DNA of 6,584 nt. Origin: an uncultured Chloroflexota bacterium (lineage in GTDB: Bacteria > Chloroflexota > Dehalococcoidia > SM23-28-2 > RBG-16-64-32). Shown piece by piece: positions 1 to 4,932 of this stretch. The stretch spans positions 1 to 6,584 of the forward strand of contig CAJXNA010000120.1 of the NCBI GenBank assembly GCA_913056415.1. Direction: 5' to 3'. The notes beneath the pieces were generated by a model. That model did no database searches. It was given only the letters and a program-made list of their open reading frames with translations, and was not told the DNA's origin. Numbering within the stretch: the stretch's first letter is position 1; the number at the start of each line of letters is the position of its first letter. A program made the translations under genes and the position numbers.

Positions 1-1127
1 ATGACCAGTTCATCCGGTGCCGAGGTCGTCACGTCGTCCGCGGTGGTGGTCGCCGTGTCCCCAAGCGCCGGGTAGGGGAGTAGCAAGGCCATCTGACCGA
101 TTTGCTCACTCCTGAAGGGAACGTAGAGCTTCATCGTAGCCGCACCAGCATCACCTTCACCGGCTAGCATGGTAGTGATAGGCTTGATCCGACTCCGGCG
201 CCCCATGGCCAGGTCGTAGAGCATAGGAGCCCAGAAGGTAGCGCGAGATGCGTCATTACCAGCATTGTCCAACAGGACACGAACGTCGACAGTATCAGAT
301 GTGGTCTCTACCTCGGCCTCTAATTGCTGCTGCCCACTGGCCGTAGCGAAGGTGACCACCTGACTGTCCTCAACCACCGCCCCTGTGCGGCGCGCCTGAA
401 GGGTCAGTTGAGCTTGGGAGTTAGTATCATTCCTCGCCCAGACCACGCACTTCACCCGTCGATTGGCAACGCTCAGGGTGATAATCTGCTCCAAGGTTTC
501 AGCAGTCGCGGCCGGGTCTAGGCTGGCGGAATGCGGTACGTTCTCCTCAACATTTCCTCGGACGATACCTGCGCCGGTCCCGGTCCAATTGTCGGGAGCT
601 AGGTTAGCGGCATCCCAAGGGTCAAATATCGGGTTCTGGAGCAGGTTGGTGCCGACCTGATACAATCGCCGAAGTTGCTCCGGGCCAACGATCTCGGCCC
701 AGTCGGTGAGGTCGTAGTAGTTCCGGTTGGTGAAGAGGATGTGCTGGAATGAAATGCGGCGGATAAGGGCCAGGGCGTCGTCGATGAGGCCCGGCCAGAT
801 CAGGAGGGGGTGGAGGAGTGGTTCCAGATGAATCTCATACTCGGGGGTGCCGGTGAGACCACTGATCGCAGCGAACGTAAACTCCTGCGTGGCTGGCACG
901 TAAGTGACGTTCTGTCGGTAGGCGAGGGCTGTGCCGCCTGCTGGTGCTCGAACCAAGAGACCAGCACCATTATACCGCACGGCGTTATCGCCGGGGTCAA
1001 GGGGGCTATTGTCACTGGTATCGATTATCTGAGTCGTGGCGCCGGTAGTTGTAGTAGCACCAACGTAGATAATTCCGAGTTCTCTTTGTCCGACGCGCTG
1101 CCGGATTTCCCTTCTCGATAAGGGCAT
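1..1127 (-). CDS. virion structural protein with carbohydrate-binding-module-like region (partial, C-terminus off left edge)
   Basis: An open minus-strand frame runs from an ATG at 1127 to the left edge without a stop: 375 complete codons plus two bases. The start is well supported by GAGGTGATCC three bases upstream, an unusually long match to the 16S rRNA 3' tail. Residues 1-90 form a basic start (MPLSRREIRQRVG) and then a Thr/Gly-rich, beta-prone stretch. Residues 100-160 are richer in helix. Residues about 160-305 open with NLLQNPIFDPWD, then PDNWTG, and continue as alternating beta strands, like the jelly-roll carbohydrate-binding modules of the CBM4/9 type often attached to phage tail or head-fibre proteins. 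It is the last gene seen of a structural operon, so a virion-surface or connector role fits. The family call is by eye only; the phage structural role is more secure than the sugar-binding role. Confidence 0.75.
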   Translation of the reverse strand, partial: MPLSRREIRQRVGQRELGIIYVGATTTTGATTQIIDTSDNSPLDPGDNAVRYNGAGLLVRAPAGGTALAYRQNVTYVPATQEFTFAAISGLTGTPEYEIHLEPLLHPLLIWPGLIDDALALIRRISFQHILFTNRNYYDLTDWAEIVGPEQLRRLYQVGTNLLQNPIFDPWDAANLAPDNWTGTGAGIVRGNVEENVPHSASLDPAATAETLEQIITLSVANRRVKCVVWARNDTNSQAQLTLQARRTGAVVEDSQVVTFATASGQQQLEAEVETTSDTVDVRVLLDNAGNDASRATFWAPMLYDLAMGRRSRIKPITTMLAGEGDAGAATMKLYVPFRSEQIGQMALLLPYPALGDTATTTADDVTTSAPDELV

Positions 1128-1130
1128 CTG

Positions 1131-1140
1131 GGATCACCTC
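1131..1140 (-). promoter_or_regulatory. extended Shine-Dalgarno site
   Basis: The minus strand reads GAGGTGATCC, then CAG, then the ATG at 1127. Nine consecutive bases, GAGGTGATC, are complementary to the conserved 3' end of bacterial 16S rRNA. The GAGGTG core sits 7 nt from the start codon. This fixes the start of the left-edge structural gene. Confidence 0.85.
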
Positions 1141-1192
1141 TCAACCTCATCCGTGGTAGACTGCCTCGCCTTTGACGGACGGTGGGGTATAT

Positions 1193-1207
1193 GTATGTCA
1201 GTATGTC
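1193..1207. repeat. short direct repeat GTATGTC x2
   Basis: Two perfect copies of GTATGTC at 1193-1199 and 1201-1207 are separated by one base. They lie in an AT-richer patch of the gap between the 149-residue gene and the left-edge structural gene. The repeat could be chance or a small protein-binding site; nothing else supports a role. Confidence 0.3.
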
Positions 1208-1213
1208 GCTGGT

Positions 1214-1244
1214 GGGGAGCCGGGTGGTTAAGGTCCGGCCCCCC
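1214..1244 (-). terminator. terminator-like hairpin without U-tract
   Basis: In the minus-strand transcript GGGGGGCCGG (1244-1235) pairs along all 10 positions with CCGGCTCCCC (1223-1214), using one G.U pair, around an 11-nt loop. It begins 10 nt after the stop of the 149-residue gene. On the plus strand the same position would be an A.C mismatch, so the structure favours the minus-strand RNA. No run of U follows, so it is either a weak terminator or a 3'-end stabilising or processing structure between the two structural genes. Confidence 0.45.
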
Positions 1245-1254
1245 GTACTAATTG

Positions 1255-1704
1255 CTAGATGAACTTGCCAACCACCGACGGGATTTGCCCCGTGAAAACC
1301 GGTGTAGTGCCTACGATAGTCGCAACGACTCGTACCGTAGCCTCTGGAGGCACCCGGACGTTGAGTTCGTTGTCGGCCTGAGCGGTGACGGCCTGTGCCG
1401 CCGCAACAACAGGGAAAGTTACAGGCTCGTACTGGAGAAACTGGTTGCCGTCGATTGTACCACCAAGGTCGGCGGCGGTCGCGACGACTACCCAAGCTGT
1501 GCCGTCGAGCGTGTAATCGATGGTGAAAGTGATGTCCTCATCGCCCGTGGTGAAGTCTGCATCGGCGTCCTGGTTAATAACCAGATACTTCACCATAAAC
1601 GCTTGGCCTGTCGGCGCTGTGAAATACGCGGTATATGTCGCGGTAATTGCACCCGATGGCACCGACAACCGCGGCAGTTCCGTTAATGTGTTAAAACGGC
1701 CCAT
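1255..1704 (-). CDS. beta-rich small protein, probable virion or capsid-decoration protein
   Basis: This gene encodes 149 residues with an ATG start at 1704 and a TAG stop. CAGGAG lies 10 nt upstream as an acceptable SD. The composition is dominated by Thr, Val, Ala and short alternating hydrophobic stretches (ITATYTAYFTAPTG, ITFTIDYTLDGTAWVVVATA, VRVVATIVG). It has almost no predicted helix, no Cys and no signal peptide or membrane segment, which suggests a beta-sandwich or jelly-roll protein. Small beta proteins encoded just after the capsid gene are often capsid decoration, head-fibre or head-closure proteins. That role is inferred from position and composition; I do not recognise the family. 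A terminator-like hairpin follows the stop. Confidence 0.75.
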   Translation of the reverse strand: MGRFNTLTELPRLSVPSGAITATYTAYFTAPTGQAFMVKYLVINQDADADFTTGDEDITFTIDYTLDGTAWVVVATAADLGGTIDGNQFLQYEPVTFPVVAAAQAVTAQADNELNVRVPPEATVRVVATIVGTTPVFTGQIPSVVGKFI

Positions 1705-1867
1705 GATTAGAAATCTCCTGTAACAGGGCTAGTACCAAGATGTCTCTCGCCGTGTTCGGCCCTTGGACACCCGGACGAGCATTTAGAAGCTGCCCGCTCA
1801 CTTTAGGTGCTTACTGATCAGCGCATCCCCCGCTGACTGGGGTCAGGCGATTAAAGGTAAAGCCTGA
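1705..1867 (-). other. non-coding gap with several overlapping hairpins
   Basis: No well-supported gene lies here. The minus-strand RNA can form TCAGGC/GCCTGA (1862-1867 with 1843-1848, 13-nt loop) starting immediately after the stop of the 39-residue ORF. It can then form CCCC/GGGG (1839-1842 with 1828-1831, 7-nt loop). The loop of that second stem can pair with GCTGAT just downstream, giving an H-type pseudoknot, or TCAGCG/CGCTGA (1831-1836 with 1818-1823) can form as a competing hairpin. The last part carries the SD of the 149-residue gene. No tRNA-like fold was seen. Confidence 0.35.
1715..1719 (-). promoter_or_regulatory. Shine-Dalgarno site of the 149-residue gene
   Basis: AGGAG on the minus strand lies 10 nt before the ATG at 1704. 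The spacing is slightly long but usable, and it is the only good SD near this start. Confidence 0.6.
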
Positions 1868-1987
1868 TTACCTCATGGATCGGGCAGTCGGCCGGACCGT
1901 CCGCGGCTTGTGACGGGTAGGGCGACTACGAACTGGCTTCCCAGCCGGTCGCTGCGCCTTTGGTCGCTCAAGCCTATGGACGCTCAT
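1868..1987 (-). CDS. 39-residue Arg/Pro-rich basic small protein (putative)
   Basis: This short frame starts with an ATG at 1987 that overlaps the TGA of the preceding 116-residue gene as ATGA, a common sign of translational coupling. It ends with TAA at 1868-1870. A purine-rich stretch with AGAGGAAAGGGAAG lies upstream within the preceding gene and can act as SD. The product is strikingly basic: about a third of residues are Arg or Lys, with many Pro and only one acidic residue, and it should be disordered. Such a peptide could bind nucleic acid or the acidic capsid interior, but no family is recognised. The coupling and composition favour a real gene; its small size keeps this uncertain. 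Confidence 0.5.
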   Translation of the reverse strand: MSVHRLERPKAQRPAGKPVRSRPTRHKPRTVRPTARSMR

Positions 1988-2334
1988 GTGATCGCTTCCC
2001 TTTCCTCTTGTGTCAGAGCCCGGCCGGGGCCACCCCGAGTGATCGGGTACTTCGGCTTACGGGACTGACTAACCTGTTTGGCCGTCCGTCCCCGCTTACC
2101 TACACCCTGGCCATGCTCCTCCACCACTTCCATGGTGGCTGTCTTTAGGTCCACGCCGTCGATCTCCGCGGCATCCATTGTCATCCGCTCAACCGATTTT
2201 GTGTCCTCGCTACCTGCATAGACGATCCTGGAGGCCCGGCCCTCTCGATCACGGATGACCGCAGATCGAACCGGCTGTCTCATGGAGATACCGGGGAACT
2301 GGCCGGACTCCAGAATTTCGTCTAGCTTTGTCAC
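1984..2334 (-). CDS. unrecognised charged protein downstream of the capsid gene
   Basis: This gene encodes 116 residues from a GTG at 2334 to a TGA at 1984-1986. The frame is closed upstream by a TAA at 2346-2344, so GTG 2334 is the only start giving the full frame. No clear SD precedes it; the start lies 13 nt after the capsid stop, so translation may depend on ribosomes finishing the capsid gene. The sequence is hydrophilic: residues 1-45 mix charged and beta-prone segments (SAVIRDREGRASRIVYAG), 46-75 are acidic, and 76-116 are basic and Gly/Arg-rich, ending ALTQEEREAIT. There is no membrane segment or catalytic motif that I recognise. Position suggests a small head or head-completion protein, which is inference only. 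Its stop overlaps the start of the 39-residue ORF. Confidence 0.7.
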   Translation of the reverse strand: MTKLDEILESGQFPGISMRQPVRSAVIRDREGRASRIVYAGSEDTKSVERMTMDAAEIDGVDLKTATMEVVEEHGQGVGKRGRTAKQVSQSRKPKYPITRGGPGRALTQEEREAIT

Positions 2335-2347
2335 AGCTTCAGGTTAC

Positions 2348-3274
2348 CTAGACCTGCTGCTCGTTGGTCAACTGGATGACACGCGCTGGGAACGGCCCAA
2401 GTCGCTGTCCGTAGTCGGTCATGGCACGGACGATGGCGCCCGGCCACTCAACCTCCTCGAACGGCTTGGTGTCCCAGTCCTTCGCAACGCCGAGGATGAT
2501 GGCGTTGTTCTGGAAGGCCACGCCCTGGTTAGGGGCTGTGATCGAGCCGATCGTCTGGTTGATGTACTGTGAGACGAAGATCGGCAGGCGTAGGATCATC
2601 CCCAAGAAGGAGTCCTCCAAGGAGGGACTGACGCTAATCAGGTTCTCCAGGAAGCCGGGGATGACGCGCGACTGGTTGGTCGAGTCCGCGGCCACACCGA
2701 GGTCGGTCAGGAGGTCTTCCTCGGCGAAGGCGCTGATCACGACGGACATCGGGGGACGGGCAGGACCACCGTTGGCCCTGGAAATCGTCCTGAACAGCCG
2801 TCGAATCGTCCGGAGGTCGGCAAGCGTCATGTCGGCGTCTCCACCTGCGAGGTCCTGGACCCCAGTGTCGTCGCCTGTGGCCAGCAACCGGACCTCAAGG
2901 GCCTCGGCCGCAGCCTTCGCCTGCTCGTCACCGGCCATAGCCGCCAGGTCAATCGCCGGGAAGCGAAGGGCTCTGGAGCTAATCCGGTATGTGATTTGGA
3001 GTTCGTTGGTGGTCAGGTCAAGCGTGTCGATGCCCATGGCCTGCGTGACAGCGATCTCGTCGCCGTCCGTGTAGTCCTGAGCCTCGAAAGTCTCGGTCTG
3101 GAACGGGATACGCACACGGTCCTGACCGCGCGGAATCTCCCGCCTATCCACCAGATTCCCCATGACGGCATACTCCAACTCCAGGACCTCCGCGGCCTGG
3201 TTCACGATGTCAATCACTTCTGAGAAATTGGCTATGCCACTTGTTGTGTCTCCGAAGATAGGGATTATAACCAC
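2348..3274 (-). CDS. probable major capsid protein (HK97-fold-like)
   Basis: This gene encodes 308 residues with a GTG start and TAG stop. Length and position directly downstream of a scaffold-like gene fit a phage major capsid protein. Residues 1-40 are helical (FSEVIDIVNQAAEVLELEY). Residues 45-100 hold beta strands around RVRIPFQTETFEAQDYTDGD, in the place of an E-loop. Residues 110-165 are long helices with LADLRTIRRLFRTI. A beta/alpha core follows at 175-270, and the C-terminus has WPGAIVRAMTDYGQRLGP and a final strand. No cleavable prodomain is evident. The frame stays open upstream to a TGA at 3343-3341 but offers no better start. The GTG has no convincing SD and lies 10 nt inside the end of the homing endonuclease gene, so it may be read by coupled re-initiation. 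The fold call is from general pattern, not a specific match. Confidence 0.7.
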   Translation of the reverse strand: MVIIPIFGDTTSGIANFSEVIDIVNQAAEVLELEYAVMGNLVDRREIPRGQDRVRIPFQTETFEAQDYTDGDEIAVTQAMGIDTLDLTTNELQITYRISSRALRFPAIDLAAMAGDEQAKAAAEALEVRLLATGDDTGVQDLAGGDADMTLADLRTIRRLFRTISRANGGPARPPMSVVISAFAEEDLLTDLGVAADSTNQSRVIPGFLENLISVSPSLEDSFLGMILRLPIFVSQYINQTIGSITAPNQGVAFQNNAIILGVAKDWDTKPFEEVEWPGAIVRAMTDYGQRLGPFPARVIQLTNEQQV

Positions 3275-3630
3275 CCACTTTCTGTTACTTGTTGTAGTTT
3301 CGTTGAGTACCGCGCACTTTGTCGGACTAACGATAGGATGTCATTGTAACGCCCGACAAACCAAGAGTAGCACGGCTTATTCTCAAGTTTCTCTGGCGTT
3401 CGACGGGTAATCCGCCCAACACCCGTAGCCCGGAGTAGGGCCGAAATGATCTCCACGTCGGTATTAACGACCGTGATCCGCCAATGCCCACCACCTGTAC
3501 GGCAAGCCGCACATGATTTATGGGCGTTATAGAGACGAACGTTACCTTCGCCTTCGATCATCGCCCCGATATATGCCCTTTCAGGCTCGGTCATCTCGCG
3601 TACCTCACAAGGCCGCAGTTGGTAACCCAT
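3265..3630 (-). CDS. LAGLIDADG-type homing endonuclease, free-standing
   Basis: This gene encodes 121 residues, from an ATG at 3630 to a TAA at 3265-3267. Residues 19-31, AYIGAMIEGEGNV, match the LAGLIDADG motif in the GEG form common in phages, with the motif acid as Glu26. The second half follows the usual pattern: VNTDVEIISALL, then a turn, then CYSWFVGRYNDILSLV and a final KLQQ. With a single motif it would act as a homodimer that cuts an allele lacking the gene and promotes its own spread. It lies between the scaffold and capsid genes and overlaps the capsid start by 10 nt. Hand-counted GC for 3241-3600 is 52%, against 65% for three sampled capsid lines, which supports later arrival. At 121 residues it is short but not obviously broken. 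Cys39 and Cys42 form an unexplained CAAC pair. Confidence 0.85.
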   Translation of the reverse strand: MGYQLRPCEVREMTEPERAYIGAMIEGEGNVRLYNAHKSCAACRTGGGHWRITVVNTDVEIISALLRATGVGRITRRTPEKLENKPCYSWFVGRYNDILSLVRQSARYSTKLQQVTESGWL

Positions 3631-3639
3631 TAATGACTT

Positions 3640-3659
3640 CCTTTCGGTAAAGGGAAAGG
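3640..3659 (-). promoter_or_regulatory. hairpin covering the endonuclease ribosome binding site
   Basis: The minus-strand RNA contains CCTTTC (3659-3654) able to pair with GAAAGG (3645-3640) around an 8-nt loop. Alternatively CCTTT (3653-3649) pairs with AAAGG (3644-3640) around the tetraloop ACCG. Either way the AGGA SD core at 3642-3639 is mostly inside the stem, 8 nt before the ATG at 3630. This could keep endonuclease translation low in the strongly transcribed capsid operon. RBS-masking hairpins are known for phage T4 homing endonucleases; applying that here is inference. Confidence 0.5.
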
Positions 3660-3689
3660 CCCCACCGATTAGATGGAGCCTTGCCTGCT

Positions 3690-3707
3690 GAGGAGAGGAG
3701 AGGAGAG
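3690..3707. repeat. GAGGA pentanucleotide tandem repeat
   Basis: On the plus strand GAGGA occurs three times in tandem (3690-3704) followed by GAG. It lies in the gap between the scaffold-like gene and the endonuclease gene. In the minus-strand transcript it reads as a CU-rich tract, CTCTCCTCTCCTCTCCTC. The purine strand is not the transcribed RNA, so it does not act as a string of SD sites. Such a tract is prone to slippage and could mark an old insertion boundary. Confidence 0.6.
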
Positions 3708-3731
3708 TATTTTCGTTTCAGATCGCTCGGT

Positions 3732-4598
3732 CTATGCGCGGGATGAACCGCCCATCCCCGATTTCGATATCGTCTGTCGGATGCGCTCCCTAAACTCCGC
3801 ATCATCGGGTCCCTTACCCTCACGACGCTGTTTTGCCATCGTCTGGAGGTCCCGAGCCCCTTGACCAGCCGACTTGACCTGCGGCTTCCGCTTGGTATTA
3901 CCAGCGTTCGCCCGGTCCTTATCGATGGCTGATCCTGTCGATGCAGAGCCACCTTCTCCACCATCACCTTCTGCGTCGGCCGCGGCCTTAGCCACGGTTT
4001 GCCTTACGCGATAGGAGTTGGCAGCAGTTAGCCATGTACGGTATCCGACGCGATTAAACGGGAAAGTCGTTCGATCCGTAGGATCAATCGCCTTCCAGTC
4101 ATCGTCGCTGATGCCGGATTTTCCGTACTCGGCAAACAAGGCTTTGATGTCTTCCGCCCAGTTTTCCTTCAGGATGTCCTGTTCCACCTGGGTAGCGATC
4201 TGTCCGACGACCTCGCGCTGCTTGGACTGAAGCCCAACCTTAGCGAGTTCTGTCAAGCGGGGGTCCTCCTGGCTGGAACGATCGTCAAACCCCGGACCGT
4301 AATCCATCTTGGGTTTGCTCTGAGATGTATCCGCTGGCTGTCGTAGCTTGTCGTAATCGCCAAGCAGTTCGACGAGCTTGGGGTTCATCTCACTGTATCG
4401 TCCTTGCTGGAGGTACGCCCGGTTCTGATCAACCAACCCTTGGACGCCCTGGTTCACACGCTGTTCGAGTGTTAAACCAGCTTGGCCATCCCGATTTTTG
4501 TCTCCTGGGGCACCGTCACCTGGAGAACCGCCTTGGTCCGCCTGGTTCGGATCGCCACCGGAAGAATCGGCGGGAGCACCTTCATCTGTATTCGGCAT
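3732..4598 (-). CDS. probable capsid scaffolding protein
   Basis: This gene encodes 288 residues from the ATG at 4598 to TAG at 3732-3734. I choose this start over an in-frame TTG at 4628 because GAGGAGG (4610-4604) sits 5 nt before the ATG. Residues 1-40 are a disordered Gly/Asp/Pro-rich acidic tail. Residues 42-85 are helical (LTLEQRVNQGVQGLVDQNRA). Residues 115-160 form a long charged helix or coiled coil (AKVGLQSKQREVVGQIATQV). A compact segment with Trp168 and Trp189 follows. Residues 205-245 are again disordered, and 246-280 are a basic helical end with RERIRQTISKS. An acidic, helical protein with a basic C-terminal helix just upstream of the capsid gene is the typical profile of a phage scaffold, whose C-terminus binds coat subunits during procapsid assembly. 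It is the first gene after the strong promoter. Sequence families are too divergent for a firmer call. Confidence 0.7.
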   Translation of the reverse strand: MPNTDEGAPADSSGGDPNQADQGGSPGDGAPGDKNRDGQAGLTLEQRVNQGVQGLVDQNRAYLQQGRYSEMNPKLVELLGDYDKLRQPADTSQSKPKMDYGPGFDDRSSQEDPRLTELAKVGLQSKQREVVGQIATQVEQDILKENWAEDIKALFAEYGKSGISDDDWKAIDPTDRTTFPFNRVGYRTWLTAANSYRVRQTVAKAAADAEGDGGEGGSASTGSAIDKDRANAGNTKRKPQVKSAGQGARDLQTMAKQRREGKGPDDAEFRERIRQTISKSGMGGSSRA

Positions 4599-4603
4599 GT
4601 TAG

Positions 4604-4624
4604 CCTCCTCGGTGGGCTTCACCG
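4604..4624 (-). promoter_or_regulatory. strong Shine-Dalgarno of the scaffold gene with adjacent hairpin
   Basis: GAGGAGG at 4610-4604 is 5 nt from the ATG at 4598 and decides the start. Directly upstream, CGGTG (4624-4620) can pair with CACCG (4614-4610) around a 5-nt loop. This leaves almost the whole SD single-stranded, so it may present the site to ribosomes rather than hide it. Confidence 0.7.
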
Positions 4625-4669
4625 TCAATTAAGACGATTGCCTACTTACTTCACCATTGCACTACCGCT

Positions 4670-4698
4670 ATTATAAACTATCAATATTGGTTTGTCAA
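4670..4698 (-). promoter_or_regulatory. consensus sigma70 promoter driving the scaffold/capsid genes
   Basis: The minus strand carries a perfect -35 box TTGACA (4698-4693), a spacer of exactly 17 bp, and a perfect -10 box TATAAT (4675-4670). Transcription would start near 4663, leaving a leader of about 65 nt before the scaffold ATG at 4598. The -35 box lies inside the last codons of the 83-residue membrane protein gene and the -10 box just after its TGA. The patch is visibly AT-rich in an otherwise GC-rich region. It would be recognised by the host housekeeping sigma factor. Confidence 0.85.
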
Positions 4699-4932
4699 TA
4701 CCCCGCGACCCCAGATGTGTACCATCCGTGCCCGGACCTTACTCGCCTCAAGCCCGGCGAACCCCAGAAACACCACGATCGCCAGCGGTTTAAGAGCCGT
4801 GGGGATCTGCGGGAAGTGCGACGTGTCCCACAGCACATCAGAGAGGAGTTCCCCCACGATAACCGTGCAGGTAGTCAGGCCGATGAACGAAATCACCGCC
4901 ATTAGGGGGTGTTTACCCCGTTTATCCGGCAA
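4681..4932 (-). CDS. small membrane protein with two hydrophobic segments (holin-like candidate)
   Basis: This gene encodes 83 residues starting with TTG at 4932. The start is supported by GGAGGT (4945-4940) with a 7-nt spacing; the internal ATG at 4902 has no well-placed SD. The gene begins inside the end of the large virion protein gene, overlapping by 11 nt, so the two are probably translationally coupled. After a basic start (MPDKRGKH), residues about 10-30 form a first membrane-length segment (LMAVISFIGLTTCTVIVG). Residues about 48-63 form a second (LKPLAIVVFLGFAGLEA), followed by a basic end (SKVRARM). Size and topology resemble class II-like holins, but lysis genes are not visible nearby, and a membrane role in virion assembly or DNA entry is equally possible. 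I do not recognise a family. Confidence 0.7.
   Translation of the reverse strand: MPDKRGKHPLMAVISFIGLTTCTVIVGELLSDVLWDTSHFPQIPTALKPLAIVVFLGFAGLEASKVRARMVHIWGRGVLTNQY

Noticed and set aside
966..1001. TTGACC and TATAAT on the minus strand inside the left-edge structural gene
   Set aside because: The spacer is 20 bp, too long for efficient sigma70 recognition, and it lies within a coding region with no gene start downstream.
1025..1495. A 156-residue minus-strand frame spanning two structural genes
   Set aside because: It lies out of frame over the left-edge structural gene and the 149-residue gene, is Arg/Cys-rich in a way typical of shadow frames, and lacks a credible start.
1691..1801. A 36-residue minus-strand frame from GTG at 1801 overlapping the start of the 149-residue gene
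   Set aside because: It has no SD, a GTG start, and 14 nt of overlap with a gene that has its own better signals. The preceding region looks like structured RNA.
1705..1867. tRNA gene in the gap
   Set aside because: No T-loop GGTTCRA pattern, acceptor stem or cloverleaf could be drawn on either strand.
2421..3074. A 217-residue plus-strand frame opposite the capsid gene
   Set aside because: It is Ser/Arg-rich, antisense to a convincing capsid gene, and GC-rich codon structure readily leaves such frames open. No SD or neighbour supports it.
3263..3298. A TATAAT sequence at the capsid start that could be a -10 box
   Set aside because: The hexamer 17 bp upstream bears little likeness to TTGACA, no extended -10 TG is present, and the match lies inside the coding start.
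3265..3731. Group I intron or intein containing the endonuclease
   Set aside because: The scaffold-like gene has a normal stop before it and the capsid protein looks complete after it. No split exon or intein splice motifs are seen, so a free-standing gene is simpler.
3605..3967. A 120-residue minus-strand frame overlapping the end of the scaffold-like gene and the endonuclease start
   Set aside because: It is an alternative frame of the scaffold gene with no SD and shadow-type composition.
4599..4628. Earlier TTG start for the scaffold-like gene
   Set aside because: The ATG at 4598 has GAGGAGG at 5 nt, while the TTG at 4628 has no SD; the extra residues would contain the RBS of the real start.
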